Shown: positions 17,955 to 26,674, numbered from the stretch's first letter. The stretch: 64,000 bases of DNA from Chloroflexota bacterium (GCA_014584575.1 JACTMP010000077.1:1-64000), one strand, 5' to 3'. A program made the numbers and translations. Notes: generated by a model from the sequence alone, not told the origin.

Positions 17955-18467
17955 ATGAGGATAGTAGCTGCGTTACTCTTTTTGTGTTTGACTTTGGTGG
18001 TGCTGGCCTGTGTGCTCTATGTCAGAATCAACAAAGCCGAAGCAAGTTGTTCTGTTAGCCTAGAAAATCAATCATCCCTCAAACTCAAAACATCACAACC
18101 AGAGTTGCTCAAAGAATATGTGGACTTATACGCCCCTTGCATTGGTGGCCTCAGAACCATTCGTGACACCAGTAATGCCAGTCACAGCGTAGAAAGTGTT
18201 GCCTTTGTGGTCACCAACACTCCCAACCGAGTCAGCACCAAAGGAGCCGATGGCCAAGTAATTTTTACCTACGAAGTAGTGGTAGAAGATGGCCAAGCAA
18301 AATTCTTGGTGCAACCCGCTGGCGATAGCAACTCCATTTCAAAATCTCTCTTTGGCGCCATGGTGATGGCTACTATTCGGGCTGGTAAGGCTGCTTCGCC
18401 CACGCTCGAAGACCTCCAGAACCCAACTTTTCAACAATTAACCGACTTGGGCATCGAGCTGCTATGA
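17955..18467 (+). CDS. Exported protein of unknown function (170 aa)
   Basis: A hydrophobic N-terminal segment (about residues 3-24) acts as signal or anchor. Two Cys follow (SCSV and APCIGG), and the rest is a mixed alpha/beta domain (VESVAFVVTNTPNRVSTK, then VIFTYEVVVEDGQAKFLVQ) that looks like a small NTF2-like or DUF4878-type fold, not firmly assigned. The stop overlaps the next start by 4 bp (ATGA), so the two are translationally coupled. Low-GC codon use matches its neighbours at 16.8-18.9 kb. No clear ribosome-binding site is seen. Confidence 0.6.
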   Translation: MRIVAALLFLCLTLVVLACVLYVRINKAEASCSVSLENQSSLKLKTSQPELLKEYVDLYAPCIGGLRTIRDTSNASHSVESVAFVVTNTPNRVSTKGADGQVIFTYEVVVEDGQAKFLVQPAGDSNSISKSLFGAMVMATIRAGKAASPTLEDLQNPTFQQLTDLGIELL

Positions 18468-18946
18468 GACGAGTCAAAAGTATACTCAGCGTATTGGTGG
18501 TTTTGTTCACCCTTTGGCTGATAAAAGTAAACCAGGCTACTGCCGTATGTGTGTCTAATGGCTGTCCTTTGTGTGCTACACCGGAATATCCTTGCCCCGG
18601 GGATCCAGAGAGCTGGTGCACCGACGACTATTGTATCCCTTGTAACGGCGGCAACATGAACACCTGCCAAAACATTTCCTGTCTACCTGGTTTTGATGGC
18701 CCCGACGGCGGCTCTTGCACCTGGAACACCCCTCCTAACGCCACCTCAACCCCCGGCCCCACACCTACCAGTGGTCCAACTCCAACCCCTCTCGGTAGCG
18801 GCGGCGGCGGCGGGTGCGGTGCTCAATGTCAAAATAATTCCGACTGCTACTCAAGATACATCTGTGAAGAAAAGCATGATTTCCGCCTGTCTCACCCCAC
18901 TTTGGCCGGTTTGGGTGAGGGGTTTGGCGCAGAGGCCAGGCTATAA
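18464..18946 (+). CDS. Cys-rich exported protein, 3' end possibly rearranged
   Basis: 160 residues: a signal segment (SILSVLVVLFTLWLIKVNQA), then about 55 residues with 10 Cys (CVSNGCPLCATPEYPCPG and so on), a Pro/Thr linker, and a Gly-rich plus Cys-rich patch (GGGGGCGAQCQNNSDC, SRYICEEK). After that the sequence turns into unrelated residues with GC-rich codons (LSHPTLAGLGEGFGAEARL), suggesting that the original C terminus was lost by a junction near 18880. It overlaps the upstream gene by ATGA. The Cys pattern suggests a disulfide-rich surface module. Function unknown. Confidence 0.55.
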   Translation: MRRVKSILSVLVVLFTLWLIKVNQATAVCVSNGCPLCATPEYPCPGDPESWCTDDYCIPCNGGNMNTCQNISCLPGFDGPDGGSCTWNTPPNATSTPGPTPTSGPTPTPLGSGGGGGCGAQCQNNSDCYSRYICEEKHDFRLSHPTLAGLGEGFGAEARL

Positions 18947-19117
18947 GTTTCGTGCAACTGAAACCCGCGCCGTCCCACCCCTGCGAAACTTTGATTCCAA
19001 ATTGAGAATTGCTGAAGATGTAGGCGGTGGTTGGAATATTCCCGGTAGTGCCCCACCCTGCCCGGTGCTATGTGCTATAACTGTGCCTGTAAATCACAAA
19101 CAAGAGGTAAACCAACC

Positions 19118-20368
19118 ATGCCGGACGCACAACTAATTGAACAAATCAGAGAATACCTGCAAGCCCAGGAAGTAGAGTATCTGGCGCTGCTGGAACAGAT
19201 GGTGAACATCAACAGCTTTTCGGCCAATCCAGAGGGAGTGAACGAGTTGGGAAGGGCCACGGCCGTGACCTTTGCCCGCCTGGGATTCACCGCCGAAACC
19301 ATCCAGGCCGAAAATCCGCTGTACGGCCGTCACCTTTTCCTCACCCGACACGGCCGTAGCCCCCGCCAGATCGCCCTCATCAGCCACCTGGACACCGTCT
19401 TCCCCGCCGAAGAAGAGGAACGTAATGACTTTCATTGGCGGCGGGTGAACCGGCGTATTTATGGGCCGGGTACAATAGACATCAAAGGGGGCACGGTGCT
19501 GATGTATATGCTGCTGGACGCGCTGCGGCAGCACCGACCCGATGTTTTTGAAGCGATCACCTGGGTAATCGGCCTGAACGCCTGCGAAGAGGTGAGCGAG
19601 GATGATTTTGGCCGCCTCTGCCAGGCGCGGCTGGCGCAAAATACGCTGGCCTGCCTGGTCTTTGAAGCCGGCTACATGCGCGGCCACACCTTTCAACTGG
19701 TGGTGGCGCGCAAGGGGATGGCTACCTACCACATCGAAGTGGAAGGCAAAGCGGCCCACGCCGGTTCGGCCCACGCCAAAGGGGCCAACGCCATTGTGCA
19801 AATGGCCGAGGTGATTAAACAAATTCACCACTTTACTGACTATGAGAAGGATTTGACGTTTAATGTAGGCACGGTGATGGGCGGTACGGTCAGCAACCGG
19901 GTGCCCCATTATGCGGCGGCTTCGGTGGAGATGCGGGCGTTTGACACGGCCGTGTATACCCAAGGTGTCCACAACATGCTGGCGCTCAACGACCTGTCCA
20001 GCGTTGGCAGCGCCAACGGCGACTTCACCTGCCGCACCCAGGTCATTATCACCGGGCAAACACAGCCCTGGCCCGTCAATCCGGCTACCGAACGGCTGCT
20101 GGCAATCTGGCAAGAAGCTGGCGAAGCATTAGGCTACACGGTGCGCCGCGAAGAGCGCGGCGGGCTGAGCGACGGCAACCACCTCTGGGCGCATGTGCCC
20201 ACGCTGGACGGCCTGGGGCCATCCGGCGGCAATGCCCACTGTTCGGAGCGGAGTGACGACGGCCGTAAAGAGCAGGAATACCTCTACGTGCCCTCGCTGG
20301 TACCCAAGACGCTGTTGAATGTCACGGCCGTGTTGAAATTGCTGGAGATTGGGAGATTGGGAGATTAG
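19118..20368 (+). CDS. M20 family metallopeptidase (glutamate carboxypeptidase-like)
   Basis: 416 residues from ATG 19118 (AAGAGG upstream). Two-zinc M20 hallmarks are present: HLDTVFP with His90 and Asp92, GTIDIKGG with bridging Asp121, the catalytic Glu in ACEEVS (157-158), and a late His in SGGNAHCSERSDDGRKEQEY. The dimerisation domain (GKAAHAGSAHAKGANAI) sits between about 210 and 320. Such enzymes remove C-terminal glutamate or hydrolyse small N-acyl amino acids in the cytosol. The last residues (EIGRLGD) are encoded by the GGAGATT intergenic repeat, so the natural C terminus has been overwritten by it. It is convergent with the AllG-like gene. Confidence 0.9.
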   Translation: MPDAQLIEQIREYLQAQEVEYLALLEQMVNINSFSANPEGVNELGRATAVTFARLGFTAETIQAENPLYGRHLFLTRHGRSPRQIALISHLDTVFPAEEEERNDFHWRRVNRRIYGPGTIDIKGGTVLMYMLLDALRQHRPDVFEAITWVIGLNACEEVSEDDFGRLCQARLAQNTLACLVFEAGYMRGHTFQLVVARKGMATYHIEVEGKAAHAGSAHAKGANAIVQMAEVIKQIHHFTDYEKDLTFNVGTVMGGTVSNRVPHYAAASVEMRAFDTAVYTQGVHNMLALNDLSSVGSANGDFTCRTQVIITGQTQPWPVNPATERLLAIWQEAGEALGYTVRREERGGLSDGNHLWAHVPTLDGLGPSGGNAHCSERSDDGRKEQEYLYVPSLVPKTLLNVTAVLKLLEIGRLGD

Positions 20369-20406
20369 GAGATTGGGCAATCTCTCAATCTCTCAATCTC
20401 TCAATC
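20344..20406. repeat. GGAGATT-type intergenic inverted repeat
   Basis: Four GGAGATTGG-like units are followed by inverted AATCTCTC units, forming a long imperfect hairpin across the ends of two convergent genes. It may act as a bidirectional terminator. Confidence 0.65.
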
Positions 20407-21660
20407 CCCCAACAACCCATACTGCTCCGCATACGCCAGCAGCGCGTCTTCAAACACGTTCATCGGCGGCAGCACCAGCCCCGCGCCCACCTGCCCCACG
20501 CCGGGGTCCTTGTGGGCAATGCCGGTGTTGATTTGCGGCCGGATACCCAATTCCACCACTTTGCGAATGTCCACCCCCACCGGTGTGCCCCGGAAACCGA
20601 GGACGGGAATGGTGAAGGCGGTGTGTTCGGCGGTGGTGATTTCATACATTTCCAGCGTGGTGTTCACCGCCATTTCCGGCGTGCCGCTGATGAAGGTGAC
20701 GATGGCCGGGGCGGCGGCCATGGCAAAGGCGCCAATACCCGCCGTTTCCGTGATGGTGCTGTCGCCGATGTCGCCGCTGGCGTCGGCGGCGGTGTAGCCC
20801 GGAAAGTAGAGGCCGTCCGGCTGCCCCACCGGGCCGGTAAACCAGCGCCCGCCCAACCCGCTGACGCGAATGCCCAGGTCGGTGCCGTTGCGGGCCATGG
20901 TGGTCATAATGGTGCTGCCGGCCACACCATGCCCGGCGTCGGCCATCGCTTTGCAGGCGGCCATCACCGGGTTAAGGACGCTGAGGGCATTGTCGGCCAG
21001 GAATTGCAGCACCCGCGCTTTCTCGGCGTTGGGCGCGCCGGTCTGGGCAAGCAGGGGAGCCAGTTTGGCCGCATAGAGCAGCGACCCGGCCTTGTTGCGA
21101 TTGTGCCCTTCATCGCCCATGTGCAGGCTTTCGGCCAGCAGCGCCCGAATGTCCAGCCCGTCTTCGCTGAACGCCAGCGCCTCGGCCAGCATCGGCCCCA
21201 TCACCTGGTTCATCCAGCGCAGTTTGTCCAGCACATCGGGGCTGTACGCGCCGTAACGCAGCACTTTGCCGTACCCTTCGTTGAGATTGGAATACGCCTT
21301 GTTGCCCAACGTCACATTTTCCAGCACGTACACCTGCATGGAAGCGGAGGTGACGCCGGCCATCGGGCCAACGGCGTCATGCTCGTGGCATGGTTCCAGG
21401 CTAATCTCACCGGTGGCCACCAGCTTTTCAGCGCTGTCCCAATCGGTTGCCCGCCCTTCAAAAATGAGCGCGCCGACAATGGCCCCTTTCATCGGGCCAG
21501 AGGCGCGTTCCCAGGTGATGGGCGGCCCGGCGTGTAACAGTAAATCATCCCGCATTCCCGGTATCACGTCGCGGGCCGTAGCCACCGTGCGCAAAATGGG
21601 GCGGGCGGACATCATGCGGGTCACGGCCGTTTCGTTTGCCTTTTCAATATCAATCATCAC
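20401..21660 (-). CDS. AllG-like (DUF1116) oxamate carbamoyltransferase subunit
   Basis: 419 residues of the DUF1116/YlbE family: ANETAVTRMMSARPIL near the N terminus, then LLHAGPPITWERASGPMKGA, EPCHEHDAVGPMAGVTSASM, LHMGDEGHNRNKAGSLL and a C-terminal GFRGTPVGVDIRKVVE. In Escherichia coli AllG acts with AllF (FdrA) and AllH as oxamate carbamoyltransferase, which converts carbamoyl-oxamate and phosphate in allantoin degradation. An AllF-like gene lies at 23732, but no AllH (DUF2877) is visible. A GGAGG site precedes the start. It is separated from the AllF gene by a toxin-antitoxin pair and a P450. The real substrate here is uncertain. Confidence 0.8.
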   Translation of the reverse strand: MMIDIEKANETAVTRMMSARPILRTVATARDVIPGMRDDLLLHAGPPITWERASGPMKGAIVGALIFEGRATDWDSAEKLVATGEISLEPCHEHDAVGPMAGVTSASMQVYVLENVTLGNKAYSNLNEGYGKVLRYGAYSPDVLDKLRWMNQVMGPMLAEALAFSEDGLDIRALLAESLHMGDEGHNRNKAGSLLYAAKLAPLLAQTGAPNAEKARVLQFLADNALSVLNPVMAACKAMADAGHGVAGSTIMTTMARNGTDLGIRVSGLGGRWFTGPVGQPDGLYFPGYTAADASGDIGDSTITETAGIGAFAMAAAPAIVTFISGTPEMAVNTTLEMYEITTAEHTAFTIPVLGFRGTPVGVDIRKVVELGIRPQINTGIAHKDPGVGQVGAGLVLPPMNVFEDALLAYAEQYGLLGD

Positions 21661-21667
21661 TTCCTCC

Positions 21668-22150
21668 TCACTCTGCTGGGGACAATAACGAATTCAGGGT
21701 CTTAAGCGGTGAACGGTATCCTTTGGCAATCATTTGTTCCAACAAAAGATTGGCTTCGGCCAATGTGAGATGTTTCTTTTCTACCAGTTGCACCAGGATA
21801 CCTAATGTACCACTGACCGGCACTTGCATTTGCATGGCAATCTGGCGGGCATCGCGGTCATCTGTCACCAAACGGCCGTTGCGTTTAGCAGCCACAGCCA
21901 GGCAAGATGCTTCGCCAGCATTGATACGTGCCAAGAGGTTTGTGTAGAGTTTCGTTTCTTCGGGGTTTGGTTCGGTGACGGTCAGCCATGTCCAGTCAGT
22001 TGCCGGTACACGGTGGGCAGTTACGCCCTGATTGAATTCGGTCAATACGGCCGTTGTCGTTACGGCCGTATTCCCCAAAATTTTATCCAATAAAGATGCC
22101 TGTCCAACCAAAGCAAAGTTGGAAAGGACTGTATTGTCCAGCAAAAACAT
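21668..22150 (-). CDS. DUF3368 PIN-like toxin
   Basis: 160 residues of the DUF3368 family, a PIN-related nuclease: LLDNTVLSNFALVG (first acidic residue), INAGEASCLAVAAKRNGRLVTDDRDAR with the conserved Glu and Asp-Asp, and VSGTLGILVQLVEKKHLTL. It lies 6 bp after a UPF0175 gene, its usual antitoxin. The pair sits between the AllG-like gene and the P450 on the same strand. Confidence 0.85.
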   Translation of the reverse strand: MFLLDNTVLSNFALVGQASLLDKILGNTAVTTTAVLTEFNQGVTAHRVPATDWTWLTVTEPNPEETKLYTNLLARINAGEASCLAVAAKRNGRLVTDDRDARQIAMQMQVPVSGTLGILVQLVEKKHLTLAEANLLLEQMIAKGYRSPLKTLNSLLSPAE

Positions 22151-22156
22151 GCGCTA

Positions 22157-22474
22157 TTATTTGTCTGCCATCCAGGTGCGCAAGGCATTGGCTTCGGCTT
22201 GTGCTTCAACCAGGTTGGCCGGCCCAAGACGCAAAGGAACACCCAATTCTATAAATCGTTCGCGCAATTCTAATTCTGATAGCCCAAGCAGTTCGGCTGC
22301 TTTGCCCAGATTTATTTCTTCATCCAGGTAGGCGGTTAAGACCAGCGACCAGCGTAGTTCCTGGTTTGACTGCATCATGTCTGCCAGGGCATTGTCTACC
22401 AGTTCAGGCTGCTGTTTGCGCAGTTTGTTGAGTTGAGAAAACGTCCAACCGGGCATCGTTGAAATTTGAGCCAT
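22157..22474 (-). CDS. UPF0175 antitoxin
   Basis: 105 residues with the family core: a helical region followed by LDEEINLGKAAELLGLSELELRERFIELGVPLRLG, a helix-turn-helix-like motif. UPF0175 proteins pair with DUF3368 PIN toxins and are thought to bind DNA and the toxin. It is immediately upstream of the toxin gene. Residues 1-50 (MPGWTFSQLNKLRKQQPELV) are an extra N-terminal helical part. Confidence 0.8.
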   Translation of the reverse strand: MAQISTMPGWTFSQLNKLRKQQPELVDNALADMMQSNQELRWSLVLTAYLDEEINLGKAAELLGLSELELRERFIELGVPLRLGPANLVEAQAEANALRTWMADK

Positions 22475-22549
22475 TTTCCTGTTTCCTTACAAGATTACCG
22501 TCAAGTAATGGCAGTATACTCCATTTGCCAATAAGAGGGTGGGAAACCG

Positions 22550-23728
22550 CTAAAACGTGACGGGCAGGCTTTTAAGGCCACGCAGCAGGTAGTTATCGGT
22601 ATAGGTGGGGGTGTCTATGGCCAGGTGCAGGTTGGGCATTCGGCGCAGGAGGGTGGTGAAGGCGATTTCTCCTTCCAGGCGGGCCAGGGGCGCACCCAGG
22701 CAGTAATGGATACCGCCGCCAAAGGAAAGGTGCTGGTTTTTCTGGCGGGTGATGTCCAGTTGGGCCGGGTTTTCAAAGCGTTCGGGGTCGTGGTTGGCTG
22801 CGCCGAGCAGAAAAGCAATTTGCGAACCGCGCTGGAAGGTGTGGCCTTTGTATTCCATTTCTTCCAGAACGATGCGGGCGGTCATTTGCACGGGGCTGTC
22901 GTAGCGGAGGAACTCTTCTACGGCCGTTTTCACCAATTCCGGCTCGCGTTTGAACAGTTCAAATTGATCCGGGTGGCGCAGCAAGGCCAACGTGCCGTTG
23001 CCGATCAGGTTGATGGTCGTTTCGTGCCCGGCCACAAAGAGCAGGGCGCAGGTGGCATACAGTTCGTTGGCCGTCAGGTGGTCGCCCGCTTCTTCTACAC
23101 TGACCAGGGCGCTGAGCAGATCGTTTTTCGGGGAGCGGCGGCGTTGTTCGGCCAGGTCGGCCAGGTATTCGGTGAAGCGGGCAGCGGCGATGGAACCTTG
23201 ATCGTACACGGCCGTGTCATCTGTCATGTCCAGCGTCAATGCCAACGCATTGGACCAATCATGGAATTGCTCGCGGGCATCCAGGGGAATGCCCAACATT
23301 TCGGCGATGACGGTGACGGGCAGCGGGTAGGCCAGGTCGGCGATGAGATCCATTTCGCCCTGGGCCTGCACAGTGTCCAGCAGTTGGTCAGTGATAGTTT
23401 GAATGGTGGCGCGTAGCTGCTCCACCATGCGGGGGGTGAAGGCTTTGTAGACGAGTCCGCGCAGGCGGGTATGGTTGGGGGGGTCTTTCAGGAGCATCCA
23501 ATCAGCCTGCATACGTACTAAATCTTTCTGCGAGGCGGGGGCCATGGAATCGTCAAAATGGCCACGCCCCAGGCGATTGTCGCGCAGGAGTGTGGCGCAA
23601 TCTTCGTAACCGGAGAGGAAGGTGAACTGCCACGGTTCCCAGAAGAAGATCGGCGCATGGGTGCGCAGCATGTCATAAAAGGGATAGGGATTTAGCCGAA
23701 ATTCGGGTGAAAGTGGATTAAATTCCAT
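22550..23728 (-). CDS. Cytochrome P450 (CYP107-like)
   Basis: 392 residues, a typical soluble bacterial P450. Visible motifs: LKDPPNHTRLRGLVYKAFTP (C-helix), the I-helix LLFVAGHETTINLIGNG, ExxR in the K-helix (EEFLRY), and the heme loop HLSFGGGIHYCLGAPLAR with the ligand Cys343. It needs ferredoxin and reductase partners that are not in the window. Its start is 3 bp from the end of the FdrA-like gene upstream, so the two are co-transcribed. The substrate is unknown; this clade hydroxylates macrolides, steroids or fatty acids. Confidence 0.92.
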   Translation of the reverse strand: MEFNPLSPEFRLNPYPFYDMLRTHAPIFFWEPWQFTFLSGYEDCATLLRDNRLGRGHFDDSMAPASQKDLVRMQADWMLLKDPPNHTRLRGLVYKAFTPRMVEQLRATIQTITDQLLDTVQAQGEMDLIADLAYPLPVTVIAEMLGIPLDAREQFHDWSNALALTLDMTDDTAVYDQGSIAAARFTEYLADLAEQRRRSPKNDLLSALVSVEEAGDHLTANELYATCALLFVAGHETTINLIGNGTLALLRHPDQFELFKREPELVKTAVEEFLRYDSPVQMTARIVLEEMEYKGHTFQRGSQIAFLLGAANHDPERFENPAQLDITRQKNQHLSFGGGIHYCLGAPLARLEGEIAFTTLLRRMPNLHLAIDTPTYTDNYLLRGLKSLPVTF

Positions 23729-23731
23729 AGT

Positions 23732-25438
23732 TTATTGCCCATTTCCTTGTTTCATTTTGGCCAAGATCGCCATGAGTTTTTCATTACCGCCGGCCGGGGG
23801 CCGCCAATCCACCTGCACGGCCGTTGTATTCCCCACGCCACTCCCTTGCCCCATCACACTCTCATAAAACGATTCCAGGCCGACGTTCACGGCCGTTAAC
23901 CCCTCCCCGGTAAAAGCAACCAACGACACCGGCGGAAAATCGCGGGTAGGCGGCGGCAGCCGGTTATACACGTAATCGAGCGCCTCGCTGACATTGGGAA
24001 AAATGTGCGCCCCCGCCGCCGCCAGCCGTTCGATCTGGCTGTTCAGGTCTTGGGGGTCTAGCTCCGTACCCACCACAATAGCGACCACCCGTTTATCCGC
24101 CCGCGCGGCTTCGGCGATGGCCGGGGCCAGTTCCGCCGCCGGGTCGGGATGCGCCCCTTCGCCCAGCACCACGTCCAGCACGATCATGTCTACGTCGGGA
24201 TCGGCCGTTTCCTGGCGCAGGCGGCGCAGGCGCAAATCGTTGTCCATCATGGGGTGCAGACGACCCTGGGTAAAGGCGTCTTCGCCCAGGTCGAGAATGG
24301 TGTGCGCCCGGCTTTGCATCAGATCGGGCAACTGTTGGTGGGGGCGGATGGGGATATTGCTGTAGAGCGGCGTGAGGACGGCTTGCAGCCCCAGCAGCAT
24401 CTCATAGGCCAGGGTGCCGCCGGAAAAGAGGCCGCGCAAATAGCCACCTAATGGCCGTCGCTCTTCCCGCAGCGCCACCACTTCCCCACTCAGGCGCACG
24501 GCATGTTCGGCGGCGTCTACCAGGCCGGAGGTGAAGAACAGGTTTCCCAGGCGGCGGCCCGGCGGCGCATAACCGATGAAGTTGACGATGACGGGTTTAT
24601 CGCCACTTTGGGCAGCGCGCAGCAGCGTGGCCGCTACCCGGTCGGCGGGTGGTTTAGAGACGAGGACGATCACGGCCGTTTCCGCATCCCGCTGCAACAA
24701 ATCCAACGCCTGCCAGGTGGTGATGCCGCCCACTTCCTCCTTCAAATCACGGCCGCCGACGCCAATGGCCTGGGAGATGCCGCCGCCCAGGTTGTGAATT
24801 TCAGTGCTGACCGCTTGCAGGCCGGTGCCGGAGGCGGCCACGATGCCAATGCGCCCGCGCCGGACGCGATTGGCGAAACCGAGACCGATGCCGTTGATCA
24901 CGGCCGTGCCACAATCCGGCCCCATCAACAATAATCCTTTAGCGCGGGCCAGTTGTTTCAGGCGCACTTCGTCGGCCAGGGGCACGTTGTCGCTGTAGAG
25001 GAAGACGTGTTGGTTCAGGCGCAGGGCGTCTTCGGCAACGTTGGCAGCGTAGCGGCCCGGTACGGAGATAAGGGTGAATTGGGAAGAAGGGAGTTGGCCA
25101 ACAGGAAGTTGGGTGACGGCCGTGTGCAAACTCTTTGGCCGGAATGTTTGCACCGCGCCACCCCGCCGCTGCTGCAACAACTCGTTCACCTGTGCCAGCG
25201 CCGCCTGCGTCGCTTTTTTGTTTTTGCCCTGCACTACAATCAGCAGATCATCCGCCTTAGCCTGAATCCCCTCCGGCAACAGTCCCATCGCCGCCAGCAG
25301 TTCTTTATTGGCGTCGGTGGCCATGACCACACCGGCATCCACCACGCCAGGCAGCGCCGCCAGCCCCTTTTGCAACTGCATTAGCACCACCGAATCGTAA
25401 TACGCGCCTGGCCGCACTTCGGCCTGTAAATCAGTCAT
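23732..25438 (-). CDS. FdrA/AllF-like acyl-CoA-synthetase-fold protein
   Basis: 568 residues from ATG 25438 (GGGAGTG upstream; a longer reading to 25495 runs into a palindrome). It has the FdrA layout: an N-terminal regulatory domain (RPGAYYDSVVLMQLQKGLAALPGV), a CoA-binding-like Rossmann domain (LLMGPDCGTAVINGIGLGFAN, GIVAASGTGLQAVSTEIH), and a ligase-like domain (ALREERRPLGGYLRGLFSGGTLAYE, then HTILDLGEDAFTQGRLHPMM). In E. coli FdrA/AllF is a subunit of oxamate carbamoyltransferase. The AllG-like partner is 2 kb downstream on the same strand. The residues aligning with the succinyl-CoA synthetase histidine are not conserved, as usual in FdrA. Confidence 0.85.
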   Translation of the reverse strand: MTDLQAEVRPGAYYDSVVLMQLQKGLAALPGVVDAGVVMATDANKELLAAMGLLPEGIQAKADDLLIVVQGKNKKATQAALAQVNELLQQRRGGAVQTFRPKSLHTAVTQLPVGQLPSSQFTLISVPGRYAANVAEDALRLNQHVFLYSDNVPLADEVRLKQLARAKGLLLMGPDCGTAVINGIGLGFANRVRRGRIGIVAASGTGLQAVSTEIHNLGGGISQAIGVGGRDLKEEVGGITTWQALDLLQRDAETAVIVLVSKPPADRVAATLLRAAQSGDKPVIVNFIGYAPPGRRLGNLFFTSGLVDAAEHAVRLSGEVVALREERRPLGGYLRGLFSGGTLAYEMLLGLQAVLTPLYSNIPIRPHQQLPDLMQSRAHTILDLGEDAFTQGRLHPMMDNDLRLRRLRQETADPDVDMIVLDVVLGEGAHPDPAAELAPAIAEAARADKRVVAIVVGTELDPQDLNSQIERLAAAGAHIFPNVSEALDYVYNRLPPPTRDFPPVSLVAFTGEGLTAVNVGLESFYESVMGQGSGVGNTTAVQVDWRPPAGGNEKLMAILAKMKQGNGQ

Positions 25439-25459
25439 TCTCACTCCCTGTTTTCCTAA

Positions 25460-25511
25460 GGAGTGGAACACGTTTACGTGTTCCATAAAACACATAAATG
25501 TGTTTCACTCC
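25460..25511. repeat. Nested palindrome between fdrA-like and cysteine desulfurase genes
   Basis: GGAGTG and CACTCC (outer arms) enclose two separate hairpins, GAACACGT/ACGTGTTC (25466-25483) and AAACACAT/ATGTGTTT (25488-25505). The structure covers the stop codon of the cysteine desulfurase gene and the space before the FdrA start, so it could be a terminator or an operator. Confidence 0.6.
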
Positions 25512-26674
25512 TTCTGGCTAAACTGTCGTACCTGCCCTACTACACGCGGCAAAGCGGTAATCAAAGCGTCTACATCGGCCAGACTATTCTGCGCGCCGAC
25601 AGTAAAACGCAGGCCGCCTAATGTCCACTCCGCGCCCAGGCCAATGGCTTGCAAGATGGCCGAGGGTTTGGGGTTGCCCGTCTTGCAGGCGGAGCCGCTG
25701 CTGGCGCTGAACCCGACCATGTCCAAATGAATGAGCAAATCATTCCCACTCAGGCCACGCAGGGCAAAACTGGCATGGTGGGGCAGTCGTTCGGTGGGGT
25801 GCCCGGTCAGGCGAATATCATCGGCGGGCACGGCCGCTAAAACGCCGGCAATGAGATGATCACGCAGTCTGGTGTAGTGGGCCACGCGCTCATCCAACTG
25901 CGCCTGCGCCAGTTGCAACGCCTGCGTCGCGCCGACGGCAAAAGCGACATTCACCGTGCCGGAGCGACGGCCGTCTTCCTGCCCCCCACCCGTTAACGCC
26001 GAAACCAGCCGGATGCCATCGCGCACATAGAGAATACCCACCCCTTTCGGCCCATAAAATTTGTGCGGGGCCAGGGTGAGCAAATCAATGGGCATCTGCG
26101 CCAGATTCCAGCGGGTGGTTGCACCCGCCTGCACCGCGTCGGTGTGGAACAATGCGCCATGTTCTCGCGTGATGGCCCCAATTTCCAGGATGGGCTGCAT
26201 CGTGCCAATCTCATTATTGGCGGCCATGATGGAGACGAGAGCGGTATCGGGGCGCAAGGCGGCGCGCACATCATCGGGGGAGACACGGCCGTACTCATCC
26301 ACCGGCAAAATGGTCACATCAAAACCATAGAGGTCGCGGAGCTGCACGGCCGTTTCCAGCACCGCCTCATGTTCAATACAACTGGTAATCAGGTGATTGC
26401 CCCGCCCCGCCAGACGAGCCGCCCACATCACGCCCCGCACTGCCAGATTATCACTCTCCGAACCGCAGCCCGTAAACACAATCTCGGACGGCCGTGCGCC
26501 CAACAAATCGGCCATCGTGCGGCGGGCTTCATCCAGCGCAAAACCGGCGTCACGGCCGTGGGCGTGCGCCGACGACGGATTGCCATAAAAAACCGTCCAA
26601 AACGGCATCATACTTTCAATAACCTGGGGATGAACCGGCGTCGAAGCGCCGTGATCGAGGTAAATCTGTTTCAT
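25505..26674 (-). CDS. Cysteine desulfurase (NifS/IscS family)
   Basis: 389 residues from ATG 26674. A class V aminotransferase fold: LDHGASTPVHP, PLP-stacking His102 (CIEHEAV), Schiff-base lysine in LAPHKFYGPKG (Lys205), and catalytic Cys330 in SASSGSACKTGNPKPS. It takes sulfur from cysteine for Fe-S clusters or thiolated tRNA. The sequence SGSACKTG with a long loop resembles group I NifS/IscS enzymes. No iscU, iscR or thiI gene is near, so the acceptor is unknown. No clear ribosome-binding site. Followed by the FdrA-P450 unit on the same strand. Confidence 0.92.
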   Translation of the reverse strand: MKQIYLDHGASTPVHPQVIESMMPFWTVFYGNPSSAHAHGRDAGFALDEARRTMADLLGARPSEIVFTGCGSESDNLAVRGVMWAARLAGRGNHLITSCIEHEAVLETAVQLRDLYGFDVTILPVDEYGRVSPDDVRAALRPDTALVSIMAANNEIGTMQPILEIGAITREHGALFHTDAVQAGATTRWNLAQMPIDLLTLAPHKFYGPKGVGILYVRDGIRLVSALTGGGQEDGRRSGTVNVAFAVGATQALQLAQAQLDERVAHYTRLRDHLIAGVLAAVPADDIRLTGHPTERLPHHASFALRGLSGNDLLIHLDMVGFSASSGSACKTGNPKPSAILQAIGLGAEWTLGGLRFTVGAQNSLADVDALITALPRVVGQVRQFSQKE

